This document shows, piece by piece, positions 8,482 to 18,084 of a stretch of 46,344 nucleotides of DNA. Position 1 is the first letter of the stretch. Each line of letters begins with the position of its first letter. The translations under genes were made by a program, and so were the position numbers. Origin of the DNA: Pseudomaricurvus alkylphenolicus (GTDB lineage: Bacteria; Pseudomonadota; Gammaproteobacteria; Pseudomonadales; Cellvibrionaceae); contig NZ_JAAQPI010000033.1 in assembly GCF_011683955.1 (NCBI RefSeq), forward strand, positions 1 to 46,344, in the 5' to 3' direction. The notes under the pieces are model-generated. The model was not told where the DNA came from and made no database searches. It saw only the letters and a list, made by a program, of their open reading frames with translations.

Positions 8482-11400
8482 TTAAACAAAGTCGATAACT
8501 TCCAATGAGCTAACGCCACTAACGATCAGCGTGTCATAGTCTCCGCCATCCAGGTAAATATGCAGATCAGTACCCACAGCAAATGCAAACGAAATGTCTT
8601 GATGCGGCAGCTCAATCTGGTCTTCGCCCGGCGTATAGTCGATGATTGTACCCATCTCTCGACCATCGCCGCCGAGCGCTGAGAAGACAAAGACATCGTT
8701 ACCGCCACCACCAGTGAAGAAATCGAAACCGCCTCCACCGCTTAGGAGACGATCATCATCGTCGGTACCGACTAAGTAATCACTGTTCGTTCCGCCTTCG
8801 ATTACGTTGGGTTCCGCAGAGCCTTCCTCTTCGTCAACTTCACCATCCTGATCGTTATCCTTGCCGTCGTTGACCTCTTCGGCGCCGGGGTAGATGCTGT
8901 TGTCAGAGTCGTCCCAGTCGTTGCCAAACACCGTCCATCCCGGTTGAATCTCGTAAGCGGAAATGGGGGCGGCGGAGTCACCGTAGCCGTCTTCATCCTG
9001 GTCTTCGTAAAAGGTGAAGGGGCCATTTACGCCCTCAACCACCAACGTAAACTGACGCGGCAGGCTGGCGCCATCGGCGTCAGACACGGTGGTGGTAATG
9101 ATAATTTGCGCTTGCTCGCCAGCGGCCAGCTGTTCAGCGAATTGCGCAGGATCAAGCCTCAACAAGCTGTCTTCCAAACTGTAGGCGACCGGATTGTTAT
9201 GCTGATCCAGCACCAATGTTTCGGTAACAGACAGCGGCCCGCCTTCAGGGTCTGTGGCGTTCTGCAATAAATCGATTTGCAAGGCGCTGCTGTTTTCCTG
9301 CACGGAAGGGAGAGCCACGTCGACAAATTGCGGGGCGGCATTGTTGTCATCATTGAGCACCCGAATCCGAATGGGAATGCCGTCGTACTCCGCGCCCTCT
9401 ATGTCCACCACCCGAACATCGAACACTTCGTCCGCTTCCAGAAAACTGTCTGCCAGCAGTTCAATAAAGACACTTTGCCGGTCGGCATGGGCCGGGATAT
9501 TGAGCTCCAGCAATAGCGGCTGTTGAGAAGAAAAATCTTCCGCATCAGTGGCGGCTGCGTCCGCAGGAGACTGAATCGCCAGCATCAGTGTGACAGGCGC
9601 ATCACTGGCGGCGTCTAGCTGCAAGTCCAGCTGTACCTGTGTGGTGCCTCCGGTACCTTCCGGAATCTCCACGACAGGTGCACTGATTGTCAGTTGTGGC
9701 AAGGGGACGCCATCGTCATCGAGAACTTCGACGGTGGCGGTTGCTGAGGTAATTAATGCGCCTTCCGGCGCCACCACCGGGGAAATCGACAGGGTAACGC
9801 TGCGGTCCGGGTCGACTTCGGTGTCGGCCTCCAGCTGCAGGGTAATGGTTGTGGTGTCTTCGCCATCCGCCAGGGTAATTTGCGACGGCGGCGGAGTGAT
9901 AAAGTCTTCCGCCAGCAGATCGCCTGACAGGGAGACATCAAAGGTTTGTTCCCCGCTCGCGTCGCCAGTACGATAAACGCGGTACACCAGATCGAGGGTT
10001 CCTTCGTCACCCTCTTCAAGCATGGGGGTCGGTGACACAATGCCCAAATAAACCAGGGTATCGTTCTCTTCACTGGCAATGTCTATGTCGTCCAGCGCGG
10101 TAATGGGTATCTCCAGCGCGGCTTCGACAAAATCAATACGGCCCGTGACCAGGTAATCGTAAATAGCATTTTTCCTGGCAGTGGGGTCTAGGATTCCCAG
10201 CGCATCTACAGCATTTTCAGCGGCGGCCAAAACTTCGTCAGGCAGTGCATCGGTGTCGAGATATCTAGCCGGGAATGACGTATCGGTGAAGCTGTCAGTG
10301 GTTTCACCCTCCGCGTAGTTGAACAAGGTGTTTAGCTCAGTCACCCTCCAGCTGTCGGCGTAGATACCGTAGAGTTGTTCCGGGCTCAGTTTTGCCCCCA
10401 GCTGGGTGCCATCGGCCAACGCAAATTCGTTATCAAGGTTTTCGTCGAAGTTGCCCAACAATCCATGGAAGCTGCCCGCTTCACGATCGTCTGCAGGAAG
10501 GAAGCCGTAGTTGATAAAGCCGTTTTCAACATCAATTGTCAGACTGTCGCCACTGCCATACTCCAGGGTATACAGGTTACCGTCAAAATAGATGCGTCCG
10601 GCGCCGAGGTCTTGGTAACCCGGAGCTAAGGGTATATTCAGCGAGACGCCATCAACTGTCAGCGGCGAGGCGTGTTTCGCGTCGAATACAATCCGATGGC
10701 CATCCATGTCGGTGGCGATCGCGCTGATCAATGAAGCAACATCGCTGCCCGGTACCGGCTCGGTGCGAATCTGTACGCTGATCGGCGCGCCTAACACCGA
10801 CTCCAACAGCACAAATTCGCCCACCGCGTGGAAGTCGTAAGCCAATCCGTCCAAGGAAACCAGATGCGGGTCGCCGCCGCCCCAACGCAAGAACCGAGTA
10901 GAGAAGGACACACGGTCATCATCGTCTCGCAGAATCTGATCCGCAAAGGATTCCAGAATAACGGCGGAGGAGCCATCGGCCAGAATCGCATTATCAATGT
11001 GGAAGGAAATGGTCTGATCGGCCTCCGGAATTCTGTCCGCGTCGACGGGGAATCTGAGGATTTTTTCCGTCTCGCCGGGGGCAAAGGTGACGCTGCCCGA
11101 CAGTGCGGCGCCGTCAAGCTCCGGGTTTTGGCGCACGGGGACCATAAAGTCGTAGATATAGGTATCAAACAAATCATCAAGAATAATACCTTCCCGCGAG
11201 AACACCTCCAGGCCATCGGTAATATCCACCGACAATGTCTTGTCGATAAAGGGCCCCACCGAGCCGCCCAGGCTCAGTACGTCTTCCGGATCGCCCTCCT
11301 CCGCGTCCTCTGGTGTTTCGCCGCCGGGCAGTTCATAGCTGAAGGAGAGACCGCCGCCAAGGGCCTTGATCGTCCCGGACATCTTCGGCTGCAGGCGGTA

Positions 11401-14400
11401 GCTGATGTCCATGGTCATCCCGAGTTCATAGGAGAGGCTGCCTTGCAAATCACCAAAGCTTGACTCGGGTACATCCAGTGTAATGGTTGTGCCCTCATCC
11501 AGATCGAAGACCTGACCGGCAATCGTCAGCGTTGTATGAAGTGTAGGGTTTAAGGTGACCGCCTGAATCAAATCCAGGCCCGCCGAGGCAAGCAGCTGCA
11601 ACAGATTGAAATCCAGCTCCGCACCAAACTCCGCACCAAATAGAGAGAAGCTGGGCAGCTCATATTCCTCCTGGAACCAGTCGAGGGGTTCGAACTGATA
11701 ACTTAACTCAGAGGCAAACTCCAACAGGTTCAAATTCAAACTCACCAAAGAGCTGCGAATTTCATTGGTGACCTCTGACAGCGCATGGTTGGAAAAGCTG
11801 CGGCTCTGCGTATCGCCGCTGGGAATAGAGAATTCCAGGTCAAGCCCTTCAAACAATTCCCGCGAAAAACCATTCAGTGCGTTGACTTCCAAAATTGGAA
11901 TATCGTCGAGATCAAAAGTAATGGGGGTAATCGGCAGATCAATCGGATCGAGCAATGGCAGATCCAGGCTCAAGTTCTGCAAACCAATACCGGTACTGTC
12001 CAAATCAAAGTACAAACCGGTGCCGCCAAATTGTAACGACTGACCTTCGGTATGGTGTTGTATGCCGTTGTCACGCAGCATGATGGTCAGCTCGTCACCC
12101 GCCTGCACGTAATTGGGCAGCAGCAATTGCGAGCGCAGGCTGCTGTCGACCTCGTACTCGCCCAGACTGAATTGATCCAGCTTCCACTTCAGTGCACCGG
12201 AAAGATCAAAAACGGCCTCTCCAGATAGCACTTTATCGAATGCAACGGGGTCCGGGCTGAGATCGAAACTGGCCAGGGTGTACTCCAGATCACCGCCAAA
12301 GACCGGGTCGATGCCTGCCAGTTGGCTTAGCAACAGCGGTTCGTCCTGCTCGAAACGATGGTCCAGAGTCACCAGTTGCAGGTCGCTGCCGATGTCGCCA
12401 AAGGGGTTTTCGGCGAAGGCGTTGGCGGTGTCCTCCACGGTAAATTGACTGGCGTATTCAAGCTCGTATCTTGAAAACCGGAACAGCCGCTCGTATCCGA
12501 GCCACCAATGCTCGGCTGGTGTGGTACCGTTCTCCCACAGAGAATAATCGACGGTGAGGGCTTGATTAACGTCTCCCTCGCGCCGAATCACATAGGTCAT
12601 TTCGCCGGGTTCGTCGTGATTTTCGAACCAATAGCGTCCTGAACTGCTTACCCCGCGACCACCGCCTTCATTAACATGAGTGCCCACGGCTTCCACCGTC
12701 ACCATGGCTTGTTCGTCGTCATTGAGGATGGTGCCCAATGCGGTGCCCTGGTTCAGAATCTCAACGGTGTTACCAAGGTCGGAGGTGGCTTGCTCCAGCA
12801 CCACTCGGACTTGTTCATTGTCTTCAAAGGTATAGTCGCCGATAATACCGAGTGTGATTTGTTGCTCCGTTTGTCCGCTTTCGAAAATCAGCGTACCCGA
12901 CTGCGGCAGTGCCCCATCAATGTCGTCGGCAGTGGCGCTAACGCCTTCTATGCGGTAGTCCACCTCGATCCGATCTTGAGTGCCGCCCGAGCGGGTCAGG
13001 TTGAACACCAACTGACGATGATCACCCGGGCCGCCTTCGTCCGTGGTTTGCGCATTTAATATCTGAATTTGAGGTGCGTCGTCATCGTTTACCAGCGTGA
13101 CGGAGGCACTGGGATTACCGATGCTCACCGCGCTGCCGTCTTCCACGCTGGCGGCCAATATCTGCAGTTCAAAGGTTTCGTTTTCTTCCAGCAGGTAATC
13201 ACCCTGTACATCCACGGCAACCGTTGCTTGTGACTGTCCGTCGGTAAAACTGACTTGGCCCGAGAAAACACTGCCTGGGGCAAAGTCGTCGCTGTTGGTC
13301 GGGTCGCTGCCAGTACCCAAGATCTGGTAATCGACATTCAGGGTACCTTCAAGACTGCCGTCACGGGTCAGGGTAAACTGCACCGGGGTTGTGCCACCAT
13401 TGCCCTCGTCGACCGATTGGTTGGCGCCGGCTGACACCAGATGTTCGCTGCCCGCGATGGTGCCGACGGCGGAAGCGGCAAGAATGTCCACCACACTTTG
13501 GTCAGAGCTTTGTGTGTCCGTGATACGCAGCTGCAAGGACTCGGACAACTCTGCCGTGTCGGCATCCACCAACGCCTCCACCGAGAGGCTTGCACCGGTC
13601 TCACCCGGCAACATTTGCAATTCTCCGGTTCGGGGCAACAGACCGCTGATATCCGCACTGTCAGCGGCGTTACTGCCTACACCCTCCAGCACGTAGGTAA
13701 TCGTCAGAAGATTGTCGAGATCGCCGCTGCGGCTTAGCTGGAAAGTGCCCGTTTCGCCCTCATCAATGGCAAACCCGGACACTACGGACAGCTGCTGAGC
13801 ACCTTCGTTGGGATCGGTTTCTGAGACGGCGAGTTCGAATTCGAATCCACCAAATCGATGCACTGATTGCCAATCCATATCGGCCACGGCCGGGATGTCA
13901 AGATCGGCAACGCCAACAAAGAAATCACCGGTATAGGTGGCCACAAAATTGGCGACCAGATCGCCCCCATCGTTGATCACGTCATCGTACAAAAAGCGTT
14001 GCAGTTCGTTGCCGTCCTGATCATAAATCGCCAGGTCCAGCGAGCTGCCGTATACAAGACGGCCGTCCAGCTGCAGGGTGTAGCTCTGCCCCTGCTGCCA
14101 AGAAACCTTGTACCAGTCCTGATCCTGTCCGGATTCAAGCACGCCGATTTGGGGGGTATCCAGTGCGAGTGTGGTTTCAGTACTCACATCACCGGCGACG
14201 CTGTCGAACACCTGCACCACGGAGAACAGATAGTCGCCACTGCCACCCGAGTTCGACTCCACTTCGATAATCAGCTCCCGCTCTTGCAACACCGGCACGA
14301 TGTAGCTGGTGTCACCTACGCCCCCCGGGCCTTGCCCGCGAATCCACAACTCGCTGTTGGAACCGGTGGCGTCGGGATCATGAAGCCAGGACGTCATCAT

Positions 14401-16284
14401 AAAGCCGTCGAGAGGATTATCACCAATAGAGGAAACGGTAACGTAGACAAAACTGCCCGGGTCGGCCTGGATGCGGAAAAAGTCTTTATCTTCCTCCGAT
14501 TGCAATCCGGCGACAACTGCCTGACCAATGTCCAGAACAGTGGCGTTATCGATATCGTTGCCGAGGGTATCAGTATTGGTTTCTATCTGTTGGGCTTGCA
14601 ATACGGATATGCGGTAACCACCGGTAGTTTCTATTGGTTCGAAGAAACCTGTTATGGGGTTGTACCTGGAGCCCGCGTCGACATAAAAGAAGAGCTCTTT
14701 GTCTTCCGTATCCGACACCAGATACTGCTCAACCGCTCGGCTGCCGGTGTAGTTGCTGTAATCCACCCGATTGGTTTCATAGTCACCATAGATCACCGTG
14801 CCCATGCCGGGTGGCAAAAGGGGATTGCCACCCACACCTATCGTGGTAACGACGTAGAACTCTCCAGCCTCGGCGTTCAGACGAAACTCATCGTGATCGC
14901 CAATATGATTGATCGCCGCATAGTAACCGCGTCCCGGCTCCAGGGTTACGGGGGTATTGTAGTCGGGGATAACGTCAACATTGCCTTCCAGTGGCGGTTG
15001 CAGGGGGTTTTCGACACCGCCCTTCTCTTGGCCGTCATCCAGCGGACCATCGTCGCCCCCTCCGGAGCTCCCATCTCCGCCGCCAGGGCCATCAAACTCA
15101 ACCCGATAGTATCCGGATGAAAAAGAATTGAGCTCCACGAGAATCAAGCCATTACGGTATGGCAGAAAATCGTTAATACCCTGGCGCACACCAAGTTGGT
15201 CGCTCGTATCCAACGTGAGCGAATTCAAGCTAAGCGGCTCTTCAGTGACAGTGCCGTCATCCATGTAGGTGAAATCGTGGAGCAGATCAATATCAAATTC
15301 TGCAGCGCTCAGATCGGTTGCTACAAAAACCACGTCGGCATCCATTCCCGGCAGCGGCAAAAACTGTGTATTGTCTGCAAAGATGTCCAGGTTATAGAGT
15401 TCACCAGCCACCACTTCCATCAACAGGACGTCTGTAGCGCCAGAAACATGCGGTAAAGTAACGGCGGTGTTGTTATCGATGATAAGCGGTTCGATGATGG
15501 GATCGGGTAACGAAATTACCGTCAGATCGGATTCCGAAACATGGCCCATCTGATCAAACAGCAAGCGATAGGTCTGGCTTGACGACCAGTTTGTGGACAC
15601 GCGGGCATAGAGCGTTTGATCCACCTCTGGGGTTAACTCCAGAGCTTTTTGGTACGACTCATCCCAGGGATAAACGGTGCGAATAAGATTACCGTCTGCG
15701 TCGAGCAACTCCAGCTGCCAGGACCAGTCATTGCCAACACCCAGTTCAGCCCCTTGGAGCTCCAGGGTATACGTCAAGCCCGCCTGTACATCGAATTGAT
15801 ACACATCGACATCCGGGGCATTCGACACCTCGCCGTCGGCACGTTCACCCGCCAGGAGTGGAGCCGCCTGTGCTACGGTATCGCCGACATCGGGGATATC
15901 GGCGCTGGCAATTTCGTGGACACCCAAACGATAGTGGCCGGGAAACCCGGAAAAGTCGCTGGTTTGAAGGTAATAGGAGCCTGTTTCCGGCGCCTCAAAC
16001 TGCAAACCAGAGGCGGAGAACCCCCCGAATTGAAAGCCCCAGTCAATCCATCCCTGATCCGGCCCAAACAGCTCCAGGGACAAACCGTCGTCAAACTCCC
16101 CGGTGGCACCAAAACCGGTAAAGCTGTAGGTCTCACCGGCCACCAGGTCAATCTGGTACATGTCGATATCGCCGGAATAATGTGAATAGCCGAAATAGGT
16201 ATTATTGATTTCGAGCGGATGGGCATTGAGGAAATCATCGGTGATATCGGGTGATGATGGAGTATCGGTGGTTAGTCTGGACAC
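8482..16284 (-). CDS. Giant 2600-aa RTX-type surface/secreted protein with PPC, Calx-beta, VWD and MopE-like domains
   Basis: Begins at a GTG behind a strong ribosome site (AAAGGAGC) and has no signal peptide. The C-terminal ~105 residues carry glycine/aspartate-rich RTX calcium repeats (GGTNSDYLVGTDDDD, GGGGFDFFTGGGGNDVF) and an aliphatic/aromatic end (LEVIDFV), as in type I secretion substrates. Approximate order: PPC-like beta domains (~20-120, 125-240, 440-550, 575-690, 695-800); three to four Calx-beta repeats (~830-1230); a long beta-rich region of unknown type (~1240-1750); a von Willebrand D-like domain (~1795-1960: WGGGDPHLVSLDGLAYDF, GLLGNFDENLDNEF, YADSWRV); two more Calx-beta (~2080-2310); a cadherin-like segment (~2315-2415); a MopE-type Asp-rich stretch (~2425-2490: EDQDEDGYGD). 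Likely a calcium-dependent adhesin or matrix protein. No type I secretion genes are nearby. First gene of a three-gene operon. Confidence 0.88.
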   Translation of the reverse strand: MSRLTTDTPSSPDITDDFLNAHPLEINNTYFGYSHYSGDIDMYQIDLVAGETYSFTGFGATGEFDDGLSLELFGPDQGWIDWGFQFGGFSASGLQFEAPETGSYYLQTSDFSGFPGHYRLGVHEIASADIPDVGDTVAQAAPLLAGERADGEVSNAPDVDVYQFDVQAGLTYTLELQGAELGVGNDWSWQLELLDADGNLIRTVYPWDESYQKALELTPEVDQTLYARVSTNWSSSQTYRLLFDQMGHVSESDLTVISLPDPIIEPLIIDNNTAVTLPHVSGATDVLLMEVVAGELYNLDIFADNTQFLPLPGMDADVVFVATDLSAAEFDIDLLHDFTYMDDGTVTEEPLSLNSLTLDTSDQLGVRQGINDFLPYRNGLILVELNSFSSGYYRVEFDGPGGGDGSSGGGDDGPLDDGQEKGGVENPLQPPLEGNVDVIPDYNTPVTLEPGRGYYAAINHIGDHDEFRLNAEAGEFYVVTTIGVGGNPLLPPGMGTVIYGDYETNRVDYSNYTGSRAVEQYLVSDTEDKELFFYVDAGSRYNPITGFFEPIETTGGYRISVLQAQQIETNTDTLGNDIDNATVLDIGQAVVAGLQSEEDKDFFRIQADPGSFVYVTVSSIGDNPLDGFMMTSWLHDPDATGSNSELWIRGQGPGGVGDTSYIVPVLQERELIIEVESNSGGSGDYLFSVVQVFDSVAGDVSTETTLALDTPQIGVLESGQDQDWYKVSWQQGQSYTLQLDGRLVYGSSLDLAIYDQDGNELQRFLYDDVINDGGDLVANFVATYTGDFFVGVADLDIPAVADMDWQSVHRFGGFEFELAVSETDPNEGAQQLSVVSGFAIDEGETGTFQLSRSGDLDNLLTITYVLEGVGSNAADSADISGLLPRTGELQMLPGETGASLSVEALVDADTAELSESLQLRITDTQSSDQSVVDILAASAVGTIAGSEHLVSAGANQSVDEGNGGTTPVQFTLTRDGSLEGTLNVDYQILGTGSDPTNSDDFAPGSVFSGQVSFTDGQSQATVAVDVQGDYLLEENETFELQILAASVEDGSAVSIGNPSASVTLVNDDDAPQIQILNAQTTDEGGPGDHRQLVFNLTRSGGTQDRIEVDYRIEGVSATADDIDGALPQSGTLIFESGQTEQQITLGIIGDYTFEDNEQVRVVLEQATSDLGNTVEILNQGTALGTILNDDEQAMVTVEAVGTHVNEGGGRGVSSSGRYWFENHDEPGEMTYVIRREGDVNQALTVDYSLWENGTTPAEHWWLGYERLFRFSRYELEYASQFTVEDTANAFAENPFGDIGSDLQLVTLDHRFEQDEPLLLSQLAGIDPVFGGDLEYTLASFDLSPDPVAFDKVLSGEAVFDLSGALKWKLDQFSLGEYEVDSSLRSQLLLPNYVQAGDELTIMLRDNGIQHHTEGQSLQFGGTGLYFDLDSTGIGLQNLSLDLPLLDPIDLPITPITFDLDDIPILEVNALNGFSRELFEGLDLEFSIPSGDTQSRSFSNHALSEVTNEIRSSLVSLNLNLLEFASELSYQFEPLDWFQEEYELPSFSLFGAEFGAELDFNLLQLLASAGLDLIQAVTLNPTLHTTLTIAGQVFDLDEGTTITLDVPESSFGDLQGSLSYELGMTMDISYRLQPKMSGTIKALGGGLSFSYELPGGETPEDAEEGDPEDVLSLGGSVGPFIDKTLSVDITDGLEVFSREGIILDDLFDTYIYDFMVPVRQNPELDGAALSGSVTFAPGETEKILRFPVDADRIPEADQTISFHIDNAILADGSSAVILESFADQILRDDDDRVSFSTRFLRWGGGDPHLVSLDGLAYDFHAVGEFVLLESVLGAPISVQIRTEPVPGSDVASLISAIATDMDGHRIVFDAKHASPLTVDGVSLNIPLAPGYQDLGAGRIYFDGNLYTLEYGSGDSLTIDVENGFINYGFLPADDREAGSFHGLLGNFDENLDNEFALADGTQLGAKLSPEQLYGIYADSWRVTELNTLFNYAEGETTDSFTDTSFPARYLDTDALPDEVLAAAENAVDALGILDPTARKNAIYDYLVTGRIDFVEAALEIPITALDDIDIASEENDTLVYLGIVSPTPMLEEGDEGTLDLVYRVYRTGDASGEQTFDVSLSGDLLAEDFITPPPSQITLADGEDTTTITLQLEADTEVDPDRSVTLSISPVVAPEGALITSATATVEVLDDDGVPLPQLTISAPVVEIPEGTGGTTQVQLDLQLDAASDAPVTLMLAIQSPADAAATDAEDFSSQQPLLLELNIPAHADRQSVFIELLADSFLEADEVFDVRVVDIEGAEYDGIPIRIRVLNDDNNAAPQFVDVALPSVQENSSALQIDLLQNATDPEGGPLSVTETLVLDQHNNPVAYSLEDSLLRLDPAQFAEQLAAGEQAQIIITTTVSDADGASLPRQFTLVVEGVNGPFTFYEDQDEDGYGDSAAPISAYEIQPGWTVFGNDWDDSDNSIYPGAEEVNDGKDNDQDGEVDEEEGSAEPNVIEGGTNSDYLVGTDDDDRLLSGGGGFDFFTGGGGNDVFVFSALGGDGREMGTIIDYTPGEDQIELPHQDISFAFAVGTDLHIYLDGGDYDTLIVSGVSSLEVIDFV

Positions 16285-16304
16285 AAAATCGCTCCTTTCA
16301 GACT

Positions 16305-16321
16305 CAGGGGCCTGGCCCCTG
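16305..16321 (-). promoter_or_regulatory. GC-rich hairpin in the leader of the giant RTX gene
   Basis: CAGGGGCC-T-GGCCCCTG is an inverted repeat that would fold as a 7-bp G/C-rich stem with a three-base loop in the mRNA. It ends about 10 nt upstream of the AGGAG ribosome site and about 20 nt before the GTG start, so it could influence translation or mRNA stability. It lacks a U-tract, so it is unlikely to be a terminator. Confidence 0.4.
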
Positions 16322-16419
16322 GGGATCCTTGGTTAAACAACGTTGGAGTAATCTCAGGGGTTCGCCGAGTGGGAATCCCTCCAACTGGATTGCCGGCGAC
16401 AGAAACATTGATTCCGTAC

Positions 16420-16435
16420 AGCAAAAAGCGCGCCA
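16420..16435 (-). promoter_or_regulatory. Near-consensus sigma-54 (RpoN) promoter for the RTX / PEP-CTERM / Cys-module operon
   Basis: Read on the minus strand the site is TGGCGCGCTTTTTGCT. It matches the sigma-54 consensus TGGCACG-N4-TTGCW except for one base (A to G), with the invariant GG (-24) and GC (-12) exactly 10 bp apart. Predicted transcription start is near 16409, giving a leader of about 125 nt before the GTG at 16284. PEP-CTERM genes in other proteobacteria are known to be activated by RpoN with the PrsK/PrsR two-component pair, which fits the operon content. No activator gene of that type is in the window. Confidence 0.65.
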
Positions 16436-16500
16436 GGAGATTAAACCTTTAACTGCCGGCAGCTTGGACGTATGTACCAACTAACTTTGGAGCTCTAATT

Positions 16501-16523
16501 GTCAATCTGTAAAAATAATTGAC
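16501..16523. promoter_or_regulatory. Inverted repeat upstream of the sigma-54 promoter (possible activator site)
   Basis: GTCAAT (16501-16506) and ATTGAC (16518-16523) form perfect 6-bp arms around an 11-bp AT-rich spacer. The centre lies about 100 bp upstream of the predicted start of the sigma-54 promoter, where enhancer-binding proteins usually bind. Only one dyad was seen, so assignment is inference. Confidence 0.4.
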
Positions 16524-16743
16524 GTGCGCACTTTCGATAAAACCGGTGATTTCCCAGAAGGAGCGGCTGCATGGGCAGAGAGGTAAGACCCTGGTATTCA
16601 TGCCCCAAGCCCTGCCATTCTGACCACACAATTCCACCCCGTAGCCTGCGGGAATTAGCACGCCTGAGACTGTAGAATAAAGGTGCCTTAAAACTTCGCC
16701 GGTGTATACAGACGTCAAATTAGCAGCACTGGTATTCTTGCGA

Positions 16744-16761
16744 ACCTACCATTTAGTAGGT
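16744..16761. promoter_or_regulatory. 18-bp palindrome upstream of the LuxR-type gene (possible operator)
   Basis: ACCTACCATTTAGTAGGT has perfect 6-bp arms (ACCTAC / GTAGGT) around 6 bp. Length and the A-C-C-T ends resemble lux-box-like operators of LuxR-type proteins. It lies 80 bp upstream of the LuxR-type start, a plausible place for autoregulation. The regulator does not have an obvious acyl-homoserine-lactone domain, so any link is inference. Confidence 0.4.
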
Positions 16762-16840
16762 GGAGGTTTGGCCGAAGCCTTCCACAAAGCTGGACAGGGG
16801 GATGAAGGAGAAGCTATAAATGAAATCAGCCATTGAATGA

Positions 16841-17980
16841 ATGACCACCAAGCCTTCAGGAATATCATCTGTCATGGAATCGATGCATGAGCTGATAAAC
16901 CGTATCTACGACGCGGCGCTGGCCCCTGAAAATTGGAATCAGGTATTGGAATTGTTCAATCAACGATATAAGGCGATATCCACCGGTTTCTTCACCCAGT
17001 CTGATCGTCACGAGCTCTTATTCACCCAAATTATCGGTATGGATGATTCGTATTGGGAATCGTACGATCAATACTACGCGGCCCAAAACCCCTGGCTCAT
17101 CGTGCCGGGTTTGATGCGACCTGGAAGGATTCTAACCGACCACTCTTTGGAGCGTCTGCATGGTACAAGGGATGCATTCACAGGAACGGAAATATACAAC
17201 GAGTGGTACGGAAAGCAGGATTTTCGCCACACAATGGGCGGCACCATCGTTGATCACAGTGGAGACAAACTGAACTTCACCGTGAATCGACCCGCACAAG
17301 CAGGGTATTACACGACGAATGAGATCCAGGAACTGAAAATACTGTCCAAACACATCATGCGCGCCGTGGACATTAATCAGCGAATTCAACATCTGTCCGT
17401 TGTTAACACCGCATCAGAGGCCGCCTATGAATCCCTCAATCTTGGTGTCTGGGCTGTTAATAAAAGGCTGAAGGTAATTTACCAAAATGTTTACGCGAAG
17501 AAACTCAGAGATACAACGGAAATCTTTTCTAAGGATGAAGGGGCTGTACTGAACCCAGGTCAGTTTAAAGAAGTGAATTCGAAGCTGCTCAGTAGGATCG
17601 AACAGGATAGAAAAGATTTCATTTCCATTCCAAGGGTAGGAAAACCCCCTCTAATGATAACGATTATTCCATGCCGAAGATCCGGTTGGTTTGGGATTCA
17701 GGAAATATCAACAATTCTATTTGTATCCAACCCCGATGACAGAGTGCTTGGTAGTCAGGAGTACATTGAACAACGCTGGGCACTCACACCCATGGAGGCG
17801 CAGTTCACATTACTAATGTTGCACGGAAAAACGATAACACGTATAGCTGAAGAGCTATCACTGACGAAGGCTACTGCCCAATGGTATTCCAAGCAAGTGA
17901 TGAACAAGCTTGGGGTGAATCGCCAGGCAGAGGTAATTCTCAAGGTCTTAAGTGATATTTCCCTGCGCCTAAATCAGTAA
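16841..17980 (+). CDS. LuxR-family (GerE-type HTH) transcriptional regulator
   Basis: A 379-residue regulator. The C-terminal ~65 residues are a LuxR/GerE helix-turn-helix: LTPMEAQFTLLMLHGKTITR, then IAEELSLTKATAQWYSKQVM and NKLGVNRQAEVI. The N-terminal ~300 residues have no recognised receiver or autoinducer domain; residues ~190-290 could be PAS-like, but this is weak. The ATG at 16841 is chosen because an ATG further upstream (16820) stops after five codons. Divergent from the sigma-54 operon and 104 bp upstream of the P-type ATPase on the same strand; either could be a target. A palindrome at 16744-16761 may be its own operator. The first HTH helix lacks the usual 'TxRExEVL' form (here TPMEAQFTLL), a common variation in this subgroup. 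Confidence 0.82.
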   Translation: MTTKPSGISSVMESMHELINRIYDAALAPENWNQVLELFNQRYKAISTGFFTQSDRHELLFTQIIGMDDSYWESYDQYYAAQNPWLIVPGLMRPGRILTDHSLERLHGTRDAFTGTEIYNEWYGKQDFRHTMGGTIVDHSGDKLNFTVNRPAQAGYYTTNEIQELKILSKHIMRAVDINQRIQHLSVVNTASEAAYESLNLGVWAVNKRLKVIYQNVYAKKLRDTTEIFSKDEGAVLNPGQFKEVNSKLLSRIEQDRKDFISIPRVGKPPLMITIIPCRRSGWFGIQEISTILFVSNPDDRVLGSQEYIEQRWALTPMEAQFTLLMLHGKTITRIAEELSLTKATAQWYSKQVMNKLGVNRQAEVILKVLSDISLRLNQ

Positions 17981-18084
17981 GTGATCGTCACGTAGATGGG
18001 AGAAATAACATAAGCTTTATAGCCTCTCGTAAATCTATGATTCTTTGAAAACGTTGATACAACACAGTAAAGGAATATCTGGCG

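Noticed and set aside
13867-15120. Long plus-strand open frame (417 codons) opposite the giant RTX gene
   Set aside because: It is the antisense shadow of a coding region with strong domain matches; no family resemblance and no ribosome site of note.
16449-16718. 89-codon minus-strand frame in the control region before the LuxR gene
   Set aside because: It covers the sigma-54 upstream region and palindrome area and resembles no protein.
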